Origin: Deltaproteobacteria bacterium
GTDB taxonomy: Bacteria; Myxococcota_A; Polyangia; DRWM01; JAAZOP01
DNA length: 38,857 nucleotides
Direction of reading: 5' to 3'
Assembly: GCA_016218765.1 (NCBI GenBank)
Contig: JACRCZ010000052.1
Coordinates: 1-38,857, forward strand
The notes below the pieces were generated by a model. The model saw nothing but the letters and a program-made list of their open reading frames with translations. It made no database searches and was not told the DNA's origin. Shown here one piece after another: positions 32,278 to 38,857 of the stretch. The position numbers were made by a program, and so were the translations under genes. Within the stretch, counting starts at the first letter, position 1. Each line of letters opens with the position of its first letter.

Positions 32278-33681
32278 TCATTCCACCGCCCCCACGCGCA
32301 GATCCGCCACCAGATCCGACTCCGACGTGCGGGTGATCCGGGCGGCCACGAACTTGCCGGGCGGGGGCAACCCGCCCGTCAGGTACGTCACCCCGTCGAT
32401 CTCCGGCGCCTGCGCCGCCGTGCGCCCCACCCGCAGCCACTCGCTCTCCGGCGCAGGCCCGTCCACCAGTACCTCGACTACCCGCCCGCGCAGCGCCCGC
32501 TGCCGCTCCCGCATCGCCGCCCGCGCCGCCGCACGCAACGCGCGGAACCGCGCCCAGCCCACCCCCCGCGACACCTTGTCCCCCATCCCGAACGCCGCCG
32601 TCCCCTCCTCGTCGCTGTACCGGAACAGACCGATCCGATCGAGACCCGCCGTGCGCACGAAACGCAGCAGCTCCCGGAAATCCGCCGCCCCCTCCCCGGG
32701 ATGCCCGACGATGAACGTCGAACGGATCGTCGGCTCCACGAACGTCGCTCGGATCCGCTCCAGCAACGCGTCGATGTCGCGACGCCGCGTGCCGCGCCGC
32801 ATCCGCCGCAACATCGCGTCCGTCACGTGCTGCAACGGCACGTCGAAATAGGGCACGACCTTCGGCAACCCGCGCAAACCCCGCAGGAACCCCGCGTCCA
32901 ACACCTCCGGATAGAGGTACAACAACCGCAACCGGCGCAGCTCCGGCAGCCGGCCCAGACGCTCGAGGAGCCGCAACAACGGCGGCCCGGCACGATCGCC
33001 GAGCCGGTCCGCACCGTAGCGGCTCACGTCCTGCGCCACCAGCACCAGCTCCACCGCACCGTCGCCCGCCATCCGCCGCGCTTCCTCCAGCAGCGTCGCC
33101 GGCGGCCTGCTCCGCGCCGGCCCCCGGATCGCCGGGATGGCGCAGAACGCACACCGGCGCGAACACCCCTCCGCCACCTTCAAATACCGGACGTGACGGA
33201 GCTGCGACGCTCGCGAGGCCAACGGCTCCAACTCCTCCGCCCCTGGCCGCGCCGACAACAGCACGCGCTCCGTCCCCAGCGCCACGTCCGCGACTCGCGC
33301 GAGGTCGTTGCACCCCACCACCGCGTCCACCTCGGGCAGCATCCGCAGCAGATCCTCGCCGTACCGCTGCGGCAGACAACCGACCGCAACCAGCCGCGGC
33401 CGACGCCGCCCCCGGGGCCGCGCCGCCCCGGCCGCCGACCCATCCGCCGCAGCCTTGGCGGAGGCGGGAGCCTTGGCGGAGGCCGCCAGTTCCAGCAGGA
33501 CGTCCACGCTCTCCTTGCGCGCGTCCTCCACGAAGGCGCAGGTGTGGACCACCAGCACGTCCGCTTCGCGCGGATCGTCCGTCGGACGCAGGCCCCGCGC
33601 CAGCAGCGCCGCCAGCGTCGCCTCGGCCTCCACGCGGGCCTTGGGACATCCGAGAGCTACGAGGTGGAATCGGCGGGGCAA
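32278..33681 (-). CDS. rimO: Ribosomal protein S12 methylthiotransferase RimO
   Basis: 467-residue radical SAM enzyme that methylthiolates an Asp of ribosomal protein S12. N-terminal UPF0004 domain has the three cluster Cys in LGCPKARVEAE, HTCAFVEDARKES and VGCLPQRYGEDL; the radical SAM cluster is CSRRCAFC (Cys173, Cys177, Cys180); later FDVPLQHVTDAMLRRMRRGT and FIVGHPGEG are typical of RimO/MiaB; a TRAM domain closes the protein. PKxRVEAE and CLPQRY favour RimO over MiaB. An Ala/Lys/Gly-rich insert (~residues 66-92) interrupts the UPF0004 domain and contains an 18-bp duplication. ATG 33681 lies one base past the stop of the fumarate hydratase beta gene, so it is the third gene of that operon. 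Confidence 0.92.
   Translation of the reverse strand: MPRRFHLVALGCPKARVEAEATLAALLARGLRPTDDPREADVLVVHTCAFVEDARKESVDVLLELAASAKAPASAKAAADGSAAGAARPRGRRRPRLVAVGCLPQRYGEDLLRMLPEVDAVVGCNDLARVADVALGTERVLLSARPGAEELEPLASRASQLRHVRYLKVAEGCSRRCAFCAIPAIRGPARSRPPATLLEEARRMAGDGAVELVLVAQDVSRYGADRLGDRAGPPLLRLLERLGRLPELRRLRLLYLYPEVLDAGFLRGLRGLPKVVPYFDVPLQHVTDAMLRRMRRGTRRRDIDALLERIRATFVEPTIRSTFIVGHPGEGAADFRELLRFVRTAGLDRIGLFRYSDEEGTAAFGMGDKVSRGVGWARFRALRAAARAAMRERQRALRGRVVEVLVDGPAPESEWLRVGRTAAQAPEIDGVTYLTGGLPPPGKFVAARITRTSESDLVADLRVGAVE
33451..33483 (-). repeat. In-frame 18-bp-period duplication in rimO
   Basis: AGCCTTGGCGGAGGC occurs at 33451-33465 and again at 33469-33483 (plus-strand reading), giving the repeated SAKAPA/SAKAAA residues in the low-complexity insert. 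Confidence 0.7.
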
Positions 33682-33682
33682 A

Positions 33683-34276
33683 CTACCGGATCGCGCGGCC
33701 CAGGAACCGCTCGAGCGCCATGTGCGAACGCGCGGCGATCTCGGCGTGCAACGACGCGCCGGAAGCGTCCATCGTCACCACCGTCGGGAAACCTTCGACC
33801 TCGAACACCCAGAACGCCTCCGGCATCCCGAACTCGTCGAGCTTCAACACGTCGCGGACGTGCACCACCCGCTGCGCCAGGGACACCGCCGCGCCGCCCA
33901 CCGCGTGCAGGTAGACCGCGCCGAAACGACGGCACGCCTCGAGCGTCCGAGGCCCCATGCCGCCCTTGCCGACGATCGCGCGCACCCGGTAGGACTGGAT
34001 CACGTCCGCCGTGTAGGGCTCCTCCCGCGCCGACGTCGTCGGCCCGGCCGAGAGCGCCTTCCAGGTCGAGCGCTCCTTCTTCATCACCGGCCCGCAGTGG
34101 TAGATCGCCGAGCCCCGCAGGAGCGGCCGCAGGAACGTGGGCTTCTTCTCCACCATGAACTTGTGTGCCACGTCCCGCGCCGTGACCAGCACGCCGGAGA
34201 GGAACACCTCGTCCCCCACCCGCAGCGAACGCACGGTCGTCTCGTCGAGGGGCGTCTGGATCTCTCGCATGCTCAT
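33683..34276 (-). CDS. Class I fumarate hydratase beta (C-terminal) subunit
   Basis: 197-residue beta subunit of an iron-sulfur fumarase (or the related L(+)-tartrate dehydratase). Seen: LRVGDEVFLSGVLVTARDVAHK, IYHCGPVM, the substrate-site loop ALSAGPTTSAREEPY (family usually has GPTTSxRM), VGKGGMG, LHAVGGAAVSLAQ and WVFEVEGFPTVVTMDASG. ATG 34276 overlaps the alpha stop codon as ATGA, with GGAGGGAGG just upstream; the next in-frame ATG (34270) is also possible. Works with the alpha subunit in the TCA cycle. Which substrate is preferred cannot be decided from sequence by eye. Confidence 0.9.
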   Translation of the reverse strand: MSMREIQTPLDETTVRSLRVGDEVFLSGVLVTARDVAHKFMVEKKPTFLRPLLRGSAIYHCGPVMKKERSTWKALSAGPTTSAREEPYTADVIQSYRVRAIVGKGGMGPRTLEACRRFGAVYLHAVGGAAVSLAQRVVHVRDVLKLDEFGMPEAFWVFEVEGFPTVVTMDASGASLHAEIAARSHMALERFLGRAIR

Positions 34277-35205
34277 GCCTCCCTCCGCCCGCTCGCCTGG
34301 CCCGCGGGACGACGGGACCGGCCCGCCACCGCGCTCTGCGAGAACCGCACGTTCCGGCCCTCGATCGCCACCGACGCCCTCCGGCAGGCCCAGCACATGT
34401 AGCCGACCGTCACGAAGTACGAGGCCGGCAGCCGGTGCAGACCCGCGATCTTCACCGCCAGGAGCGTCGTGCGGCCGCCGAATCCCATCGGCCCGATCCC
34501 CAGCCGGTTGGCGCACGACAGGACGTCGTTCTCCAACGCCCCCAGCCGCGGGTCCGGGTTCACGTCCTGGATCGGCCGGAAGAACTGCTCCTTCGCCGTC
34601 GCATAGCCCGTCGTCCGGTCGCCGCCGATCGCCACCCCGAGGATCCCCGGCGCACAGCCGCGACCCTGGGAACGATGCACCGCGTCCAGCAACGTCGCCC
34701 GCACCCCCGCCAGATCCCGGCCCGCACCCAGCCGCTGCTCGGGCAGCGAATACTGCGTCGAGCAGTTCTCGCAGCCGCCGCCCTTGAGCAGGACGTCGAC
34801 GTGGATGCCGGGCTTGCCCCACGGCACGAAGTGGACGCCGGGATGACCCGCGCCGATGTTGTCGCCGGAGTTCTTTCCGGAAACCGAGTCCATCTGGTTC
34901 GGACGCAGGTACGACTTCCGCGTCGCCGTCACCGTCGCCCCGCGGATCGCCTTCAGGATCGGCTCCGTCTTCGCCCCGTCCGGCAGGTACACGTTCCACG
35001 TGTGCGTGCCGGTGTCCTGGCACAACGGCGCCGACGCCTCCCGCGCCGCGACGGCGTTCTGCAGGATGATGCCCAGCGCCGAGTGCGCGGCCGTGCCGCG
35101 TCGCTCGTCGTTCTGCGCCCGCACCAGCGCCTCTTCCACGTCGCGCGGCAGATCCGTGGCGGCCCTTCGCAACAGCTCGACAAAGGTTTCTTGCAGGTTT
35201 TTCAT
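34273..35205 (-). CDS. Class I fumarate hydratase alpha (N-terminal, Fe-S) subunit
   Basis: 310-residue subunit carrying the [4Fe-4S] cluster that hydrates fumarate to malate. Seen: LCQDTGTHTW (Cys62), MDSVSGKNSGDNIGAGHP, GGGCENCSTQYSL, GRGCAPGILGVAIGGDRTTG (Cys184), RLGIGPMGFGGRTT and VTVGYMCWACRRA (Cys271/274). Cys62, Cys184 and one of the late Cys are the likely cluster ligands. First gene of a minus operon: alpha, beta, rimO. Start ATG 35205 has GGAG 4 bp upstream and a plausible promoter. The C-terminus (SRRPAGQASGRREA) is an extra basic tail. Divergent from a thioredoxin gene. Confidence 0.93.
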   Translation of the reverse strand: MKNLQETFVELLRRAATDLPRDVEEALVRAQNDERRGTAAHSALGIILQNAVAAREASAPLCQDTGTHTWNVYLPDGAKTEPILKAIRGATVTATRKSYLRPNQMDSVSGKNSGDNIGAGHPGVHFVPWGKPGIHVDVLLKGGGCENCSTQYSLPEQRLGAGRDLAGVRATLLDAVHRSQGRGCAPGILGVAIGGDRTTGYATAKEQFFRPIQDVNPDPRLGALENDVLSCANRLGIGPMGFGGRTTLLAVKIAGLHRLPASYFVTVGYMCWACRRASVAIEGRNVRFSQSAVAGRSRRPAGQASGRREA

Positions 35206-35225
35206 GGCTCCATCCCCGCTGACTC

Positions 35226-35254
35226 CCTATAGCCGATCCCGTCCCGCATGGGAA
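35226..35254 (-). promoter_or_regulatory. Predicted promoter of the fumarase-rimO operon
   Basis: Minus strand TTCCCA (35254-35249), 17-bp spacer, TATAGG (35231-35226); each hexamer is 4/6 to consensus. Predicted start near 35219, 14 bases before the ATG. Confidence 0.5.
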
Positions 35255-35280
35255 CCGGGAATTCCGCCCCTACCGGCGCG

Positions 35281-35309
35281 TTGACAGCCCCCCCGCCGAT
35301 CCTTACAGG
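35281..35309 (+). promoter_or_regulatory. Predicted strong promoter of the thioredoxin gene
   Basis: Perfect TTGACA (35281-35286), 17-bp spacer, TACAGG (35304-35309), within a CTTACAGGT context similar to the CTTACCTT of the 3781 promoter. Predicted start near 35316. Confidence 0.6.
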
Positions 35310-35360
35310 TTTCGCGTAGGTCGGGGGAGGTCAGGGCGCCCGGGGGAAGAGGGAATTGCC

Positions 35361-35819
35361 ATGATGGAGCAGGAGACGACCCAGAGCGTCGACAAGGTCG
35401 AATACCCGTGCGCCGCCTGCGGTACCCGCAACCGCTTCCCGCGCGCCCGCGCCAAGGACGACCCGAAATGCGGCAAGTGCGGCGAGAAGATCTTTCCCCG
35501 CCGCGTCGTGGAAGTGGTCGATGCCTCCTACCGCGCCGAGGTCGAGGACTGCCCGATTCCCGTGCTCGTCGATTTCTGGGCGCCGTGGTGCGGCCCCTGC
35601 AAGATCACCGGCCCCATCCTGGAACGGGTCGCCGCCGAACGCGCCGGGAAGCTCAAGATCGTCCGGATCAACGTCGACGAGAACCCCCGCTCCGCCGCCC
35701 GCTTCGGCGTGCAGTCGATCCCAACCATGGTCGTCTGCCGCGGCCCCCTCCAGATCGATGAGGTCCGCGGCGCCATCCCCAAGGCCGCCCTCGACGCCCG
35801 CCTCGATCGCGTCCTCTGA
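35361..35819 (+). CDS. trxC: Thioredoxin with N-terminal zinc ribbon (TrxC-like)
   Basis: 152-residue cytosolic disulfide reductase. An N-terminal zinc ribbon (Cys17, Cys20, Cys37, Cys40) precedes a classic thioredoxin domain: VLVDFWAPWCGPC (active-site Cys77 and Cys80), ILERVAAERAGKLKIVRINVDENP and the cis-Pro loop SIPTM. This matches thioredoxin 2, which is often linked to oxidative stress and uses zinc as a redox switch. ATG 35361 is followed immediately by a second ATG; GGGGGAAGAGGG lies just upstream. It is divergent from an iron-sulfur fumarase, a fitting neighbour for redox defence, though that link is only inference. Confidence 0.92.
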   Translation: MMEQETTQSVDKVEYPCAACGTRNRFPRARAKDDPKCGKCGEKIFPRRVVEVVDASYRAEVEDCPIPVLVDFWAPWCGPCKITGPILERVAAERAGKLKIVRINVDENPRSAARFGVQSIPTMVVCRGPLQIDEVRGAIPKAALDARLDRVL

Positions 35820-35831
35820 TCCCCCGGGGCC

Positions 35832-36902
35832 CTACATCGCCTCCAGCCCCGCCACCGAGAAACGCGGGTCGCGCAGCCGGTTGAAGATCTCCAGCAGCGC
35901 CAGCGTGGACAGGAGCATCGACGTCTTGTCGCCATAGAGGATTTCCAGCGATCCCTTGTGTTCGGAACGCCGCATCATCAGCATCGAGAGCCCGTCGGGC
36001 CCCGAATGATCGGGCCGCGGCGGCGTGATGCGCGTGATGTCCGGCGAACGCACGTAGCGCGCATGCTCCTCCAGGAGCCGCGAACGCTCGCTCTCCTCCA
36101 CGTGATAACGGATGAGATGGATCGCGATGCGCAGGCACTCCCGCTGCCCCGCCCGCCGGCACGCGTCCTCCCCCGCGAACGGCGAGAGCGCCGCCCGGTG
36201 CGCCAGGTTGAGCAGCGAGAAACACTTCCACGTCGCGTAGAGCCGCGCCTCCCCGCGGATGCGCGGCGTCGGCGGATGCTCGTGCCGCACCATCGGCGAG
36301 ACCGCCGCCTGCGCGAACGCCTGCCGCAGGTCGACCTCGTCCGCCGCGCTCTCCGGCGCCGCCCGCAGGTCCAGCAGGTTGTCGATCGCGTCCGCCGCCT
36401 TGAGCACCACGGCCGTCCGGTCCGTGCACACCCGCGAAATGTGCGCCACGTAGCTCTCGTCCCCGCGCCGCGTCAGGGCTTCCACCCAACGCGCCACCTC
36501 CGGCGCGTGCGGAATCCCCAGCCCGGAGAAGAACGCCTCGTCCGCCGCCCCCGACGTGTCCTCCACGTAGTCGTGGAACAACGCCGCCGCCGCCGCCCCG
36601 GGCGGCGCCGGCACCGCGATCTCCCGCACCACCATCGCCGCACGCAACGGATGCAACAGCGCCGGCGCCTGCATCACCTTGCGCTTCCGACCCCGGTACA
36701 CCCCGAGCAGGAACTCCACACCCGCGGTGAGGTCTTCCGGCAGCTGCGCCTTCCGCACGACCGCCCGTGCGTCCTCCGCACCGATCGATTCCGCCAACAC
36801 CCGCGAACGCGCCGCGAAGGACGCCAGGTCCAGCAGCTCCGTCGTCGAACGACCCGTCGGGGGGCGCGACGGCCGTAACCAACCCGCCTCGCTGAAATCC
36901 AT
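35832..36902 (-). CDS. HD-domain phosphohydrolase, SpoT-hydrolase-like
   Basis: 356-residue protein with an N-terminal HD domain: LLHPLRAAMVV (His84), FHDYVEDT (His110, Asp111, Glu114-Asp115) and VVLKAADAIDNLLDLR (Asp171, Asn175). This order (HP, HDxxED, KxAD..DN) is that of the RelA/SpoT hydrolase domain, so a (p)ppGpp hydrolase or related nucleotide phosphatase is possible; no synthetase, TGS or ACT domain is present. The C-terminal part (residues ~200-356) is helical and unrecognised. ATG 36902 follows GGTGGAGG. Converges with the thioredoxin gene, with only 12 bp between stops. Confidence 0.8.
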   Translation of the reverse strand: MDFSEAGWLRPSRPPTGRSTTELLDLASFAARSRVLAESIGAEDARAVVRKAQLPEDLTAGVEFLLGVYRGRKRKVMQAPALLHPLRAAMVVREIAVPAPPGAAAAALFHDYVEDTSGAADEAFFSGLGIPHAPEVARWVEALTRRGDESYVAHISRVCTDRTAVVLKAADAIDNLLDLRAAPESAADEVDLRQAFAQAAVSPMVRHEHPPTPRIRGEARLYATWKCFSLLNLAHRAALSPFAGEDACRRAGQRECLRIAIHLIRYHVEESERSRLLEEHARYVRSPDITRITPPRPDHSGPDGLSMLMMRRSEHKGSLEILYGDKTSMLLSTLALLEIFNRLRDPRFSVAGLEAM

Positions 36903-37061
36903 CCCCGAACCTCCACCGCCCCGTCCCCGCGCGGTATCGTATGCGAGATCCCTGCCGCACGCTACCGCCAGCACCCACGGCCCCGCCACGTCCAGCCCCG
37001 CCCCACCACCATTCCCATTTCGCAACGTCGCCTTTCATTACCGCCGCTCGCTCCCCCCTGA

Positions 37062-37149
37062 GACGCTGCGCCTCTGCGCCTCCGCGCGAGCTTCCGCTTC
37101 GCTCGGGGCAGGTTTCGCGCAGAGGCGCAGAGGTGGAGGGACGCAGAGG
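37062..37149. repeat. Inverted pair of GCAGAGGCG-type repeats
   Basis: The 304-bp gap between divergent starts holds two facing arms, GACGCTGCGCCTCTGCGCC (37062-37080) and GCGCAGAGGCGCAGAGG (37117-37133), able to pair as CGCCTCTGCGC/GCGCAGAGGCG. The second arm is the same repeat as inside the radical SAM gene. The rest of the gap holds the HD gene's leader and nothing else recognisable. Confidence 0.75.
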
Positions 37150-37206
37150 GGCAGGTCAGTCACCCACCTTGGCGTTCCGCAAGCGAACGGCGTAGCGTAA
37201 CCCCCC

Positions 37207-38634
37207 ATGGCCATCGCCCTGCCCGCGTGGCGCGCCCTCCAGGGCTTCCCCGTGCGGATCGCCGGCTGGACCCTCGCCCACGCCGTCACCCTCGCCGGGA
37301 ACGTCCCCGTGCTCGCCGGCCTGGCCTGGTGGTTCTTCCCCTTCGAGGACAAACCGCTCCACGCCTTCTGGGTCGTCCCCGCACTGTTCCTGCTCGGCGC
37401 TGTACTTCTCTTCTGGCTCTTCCGCCGCCCCAGGACCCCCGCCGTTTCCGTCGCCGCGCTCGTCCTCCTCGGATACGCCGTGCAGATGGGCCTGGGCTGG
37501 GCCGAGGGCCGCGGCCTGGACGGCATCCGCGACCGCATCCGGACCTCCGGCCACGCCGAGTTCGCCCGCGTAGCCGTTCGCGTCCAGGACACGCGGAACG
37601 TCCTCTCCCACTACGAGGAGTTCGCTCGCGACGGCCGGCTCGGCGACTACGGCCGCACGAAACCCCCGGGACAGCTCCTGCTGTACGTCGCCACCGCCCG
37701 CGTCGCGAACTGGCTCAACCCCCTGCCCCCCGACAAACGACTGCGCTGGCTCGAGACCTTCGCCGCGCTCACCTGGCCCCTCGCCACCTTCCTCGTGCTG
37801 TGGCCCATGTACCGCCTCGGACGCTGGTACGGCGGGCATCACGCCGCCCTCGTCGCCTGCGCCCTCTATACGCTCGTGCCCTCCGTCGCCCTCGTCACCC
37901 TGCACACCGACGGGGTCTTCTTCCCCCTGCTCGCGGCGACCGCCGCGGTCCTGGCCCTCACCGCCGCCCGCCGGAGAAGCGCGCTTCGCGGCTGCCTGGC
38001 GGGCGCGTGGATGAACGCGGCCCTGTTCTTCTCCTTCAGCCTCGTCTGCCTCCTCCCCGCCCTGCTGCTGGCCCCCGTCGCCTACACCGACGCTGCCTCC
38101 CCCTGGAAGGTCCGGCTCCGCTCCGCCGCCCGCGTCTCGGCCGGCTTCGCCGCCGGCTTCGTGCTCGCCGGGATCCTGCTGCTGCTCCTTCTGGACTACG
38201 ACCCGCTCCAGCGGTGGCAGGCCGCGATGAGTTACCACGCCGAGTGGAAAAGCTGGAGCTGGTCGCTTCGCGACGTCCTCAACTCGGGCCTCACCAACCT
38301 TGCCGAGTTCGGCTCGTGGCTCGGCGTCCCCGCCCTCGGCCTCTACCTTGTCGATCTGCGCCGCGTCGGCCGAGGTCCCGACCTCCGGCGCCTCGCCGGC
38401 CCGGCGATCTTCACGTTCGCCCTCCTCGCCGCCCTCGTCGCCGCCGCCTTCCTCGGCACCACCCGCGGCGAGACCGCCCGCCTGTGGCTCTTCGCCGTCC
38501 CCTTCGTCTGCCTCTCCGCCGGACGCACCCTCTCCCGACTCGAGTTCGACCGGCGCCACAAGGTGCTGGCCCTCATGCTGCTCCTCGAAGCCGGGACCAC
38601 CGTGCTGATCAAACGCTACCAGGACTTCTGGTAG
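37207..38634 (+). CDS. Polytopic GT-C-like membrane protein
   Basis: 475-residue inner-membrane protein with about a dozen hydrophobic helices. The loop after the first group (GRLGDYGRTKPPGQLLLYVATA) resembles the THPPGxxLL loop of GT-C glycosyltransferases, and RWYGGHHAALVACALYTLVPSVALVTLHTDG continues the pattern, so it may use a polyprenyl-linked sugar to modify lipids or glycans. No partner enzymes are nearby and no donor or acceptor can be named. ATG 37207. Followed by a clear intrinsic terminator. Confidence 0.72.
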   Translation: MAIALPAWRALQGFPVRIAGWTLAHAVTLAGNVPVLAGLAWWFFPFEDKPLHAFWVVPALFLLGAVLLFWLFRRPRTPAVSVAALVLLGYAVQMGLGWAEGRGLDGIRDRIRTSGHAEFARVAVRVQDTRNVLSHYEEFARDGRLGDYGRTKPPGQLLLYVATARVANWLNPLPPDKRLRWLETFAALTWPLATFLVLWPMYRLGRWYGGHHAALVACALYTLVPSVALVTLHTDGVFFPLLAATAAVLALTAARRRSALRGCLAGAWMNAALFFSFSLVCLLPALLLAPVAYTDAASPWKVRLRSAARVSAGFAAGFVLAGILLLLLLDYDPLQRWQAAMSYHAEWKSWSWSLRDVLNSGLTNLAEFGSWLGVPALGLYLVDLRRVGRGPDLRRLAGPAIFTFALLAALVAAAFLGTTRGETARLWLFAVPFVCLSAGRTLSRLEFDRRHKVLALMLLLEAGTTVLIKRYQDFW

Positions 38635-38680
38635 CGCCGGCCCCTCGGCCGGTCTGCCTCCTTGGTCTTGGCGGTCGGGT

Positions 38681-38707
38681 CGAAGGCAGGACCTTCGCCG
38701 TTTTTTT
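38681..38707 (+). terminator. Intrinsic terminator
   Basis: CGAAGG-CAGGA-CCTTCG stem-loop (38681-38697), then CCG and seven T (38701-38707). It terminates the 37207 gene. An additional GC hairpin CCGGCC-CCTC-GGCCGG lies just after the stop codon (38637-38652). The T-run overlaps the next promoter's -35. Confidence 0.75.
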
Positions 38708-38734
38708 GACCCCCGTGCCCGGCTGCCGTACACC
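38706..38734 (+). promoter_or_regulatory. Predicted promoter of the last gene
   Basis: TTGACC (38706-38711), exactly 17 bp, TACACC (38729-38734). The predicted start is near 38741, 13 bases before the ATG, with AGGAAGCGGA as ribosome binding region. Confidence 0.6.
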
Positions 38735-38753
38735 ATCCCCAGGAAGCGGAACC

Positions 38754-38857
38754 ATGCGCACCCGCAAAGGCATTCCAAGGTCCCTCGTCGTCGGCGGCGT
38801 CCTCCTCGCGACGGGCGCCGCACTCGCTACCCTCCTGCGCGCGGGGGCGCCCGCCCC
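38754..38857 (+). CDS. Exported protein, N-terminal fragment (cut by window edge)
   Basis: Only 34 residues are visible from ATG 38754. MRTRKGIPRSLVVGGVLLAT and the following Ala/Leu-rich stretch form a signal peptide or membrane anchor; the chain then leaves the window. Ribosome binding (AGGAAG) and promoter support the start. Function unknown. Confidence 0.7.
   Translation, partial: MRTRKGIPRSLVVGGVLLATGAALATLLRAGAPA

Noticed and set aside
35832..36902. Full RelA/SpoT synthetase-hydrolase
   Set aside because: Only an HD domain and an unrecognised helical tail are present; synthetase, TGS and ACT domains are missing.
1..38857. tRNA or rRNA genes
   Set aside because: A few GGTTCGA-like words occur, but none sits in a plausible cloverleaf, and no rRNA stretch was recognised.

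Overview
The window (38,857 bp, very GC-rich) looks like chromosome of a Myxococcota/Deltaproteobacteria-like bacterium. This is inferred from gene content only: several lipoproteins with Asp/Glu-rich linkers just after the lipid Cys, a Cys-rich/MopE/lamin-tail surface lipoprotein, a zinc-ribbon pseudokinase followed by a TPR/PEGA protein, and several long dispersed intergenic repeats. No rRNA, tRNA, CRISPR array, integrase, transposase or phage gene was seen.

Layout. 0-5.4 kb: carB (5' end outside the window), a VapC-like PIN toxin with a small downstream partner, an alpha/beta-barrel-like small protein, a large imperfect palindromic repeat and a metallophosphoesterase. 5.5-8.6 kb: two lipoproteins. 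8.7-14.3 kb: a same-strand run of an LptF/LptG-like permease, a pseudokinase with one membrane span, a TPR/PEGA membrane protein and a putative beta-barrel protein, probably an envelope module. 14.5-18.5 kb (minus): a tightly packed unit of lipoprotein, Nudix hydrolase and a TIGR03960-like radical SAM protein. 18.6-23.1 kb: a lipoprotein and an EamA transporter (plus), converging on a complete but solitary hypF (minus). 23.2-30.1 kb: a lipoprotein with a triplicated Cys-rich module, a large Dna2-like nuclease-helicase with a degenerate kinase-like N-terminus (minus), and a divergent beta-propeller-like lipoprotein. 30.3-32.2 kb: an outer-membrane-type protein and an AAA_14/DUF4143 ATPase with a palindrome over its promoter. 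32.3-35.8 kb: a minus operon of class I fumarate hydratase alpha and beta plus rimO, divergent from a trxC-like thioredoxin. 35.8-38.9 kb: an HD-domain protein, a polytopic GT-C-like membrane protein and the start of an exported protein.

Housekeeping functions (CarB, FumAB, RimO, thioredoxin, HypF) alternate with envelope proteins of unknown role. Promoters read by eye mostly follow a TTGACA/TTGACC-N16/17-TAnnnT pattern, and in several cases the predicted transcription start is at or within a few bases of the start codon. Intergenic gaps, especially convergent ones, are filled by repeat families: CACAGATGG arrays, GCAGAGGCG arrays, CCCTGAGC/GTCGAAGGG palindromes and a REP-like CCGCGGGC palindrome. 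One repeat lies in frame inside the radical SAM gene and another inside the N-terminal region of a lipoprotein gene.

The most unusual items are the kinase-like/nuclease/helicase fusion (24324-27851), the pseudokinase/PEGA/barrel module (9864-14345), the triplicated Cys-rich lipoprotein (23225-24205), and the apparently leaderless, palindrome-controlled ATPase gene (31053-32218).
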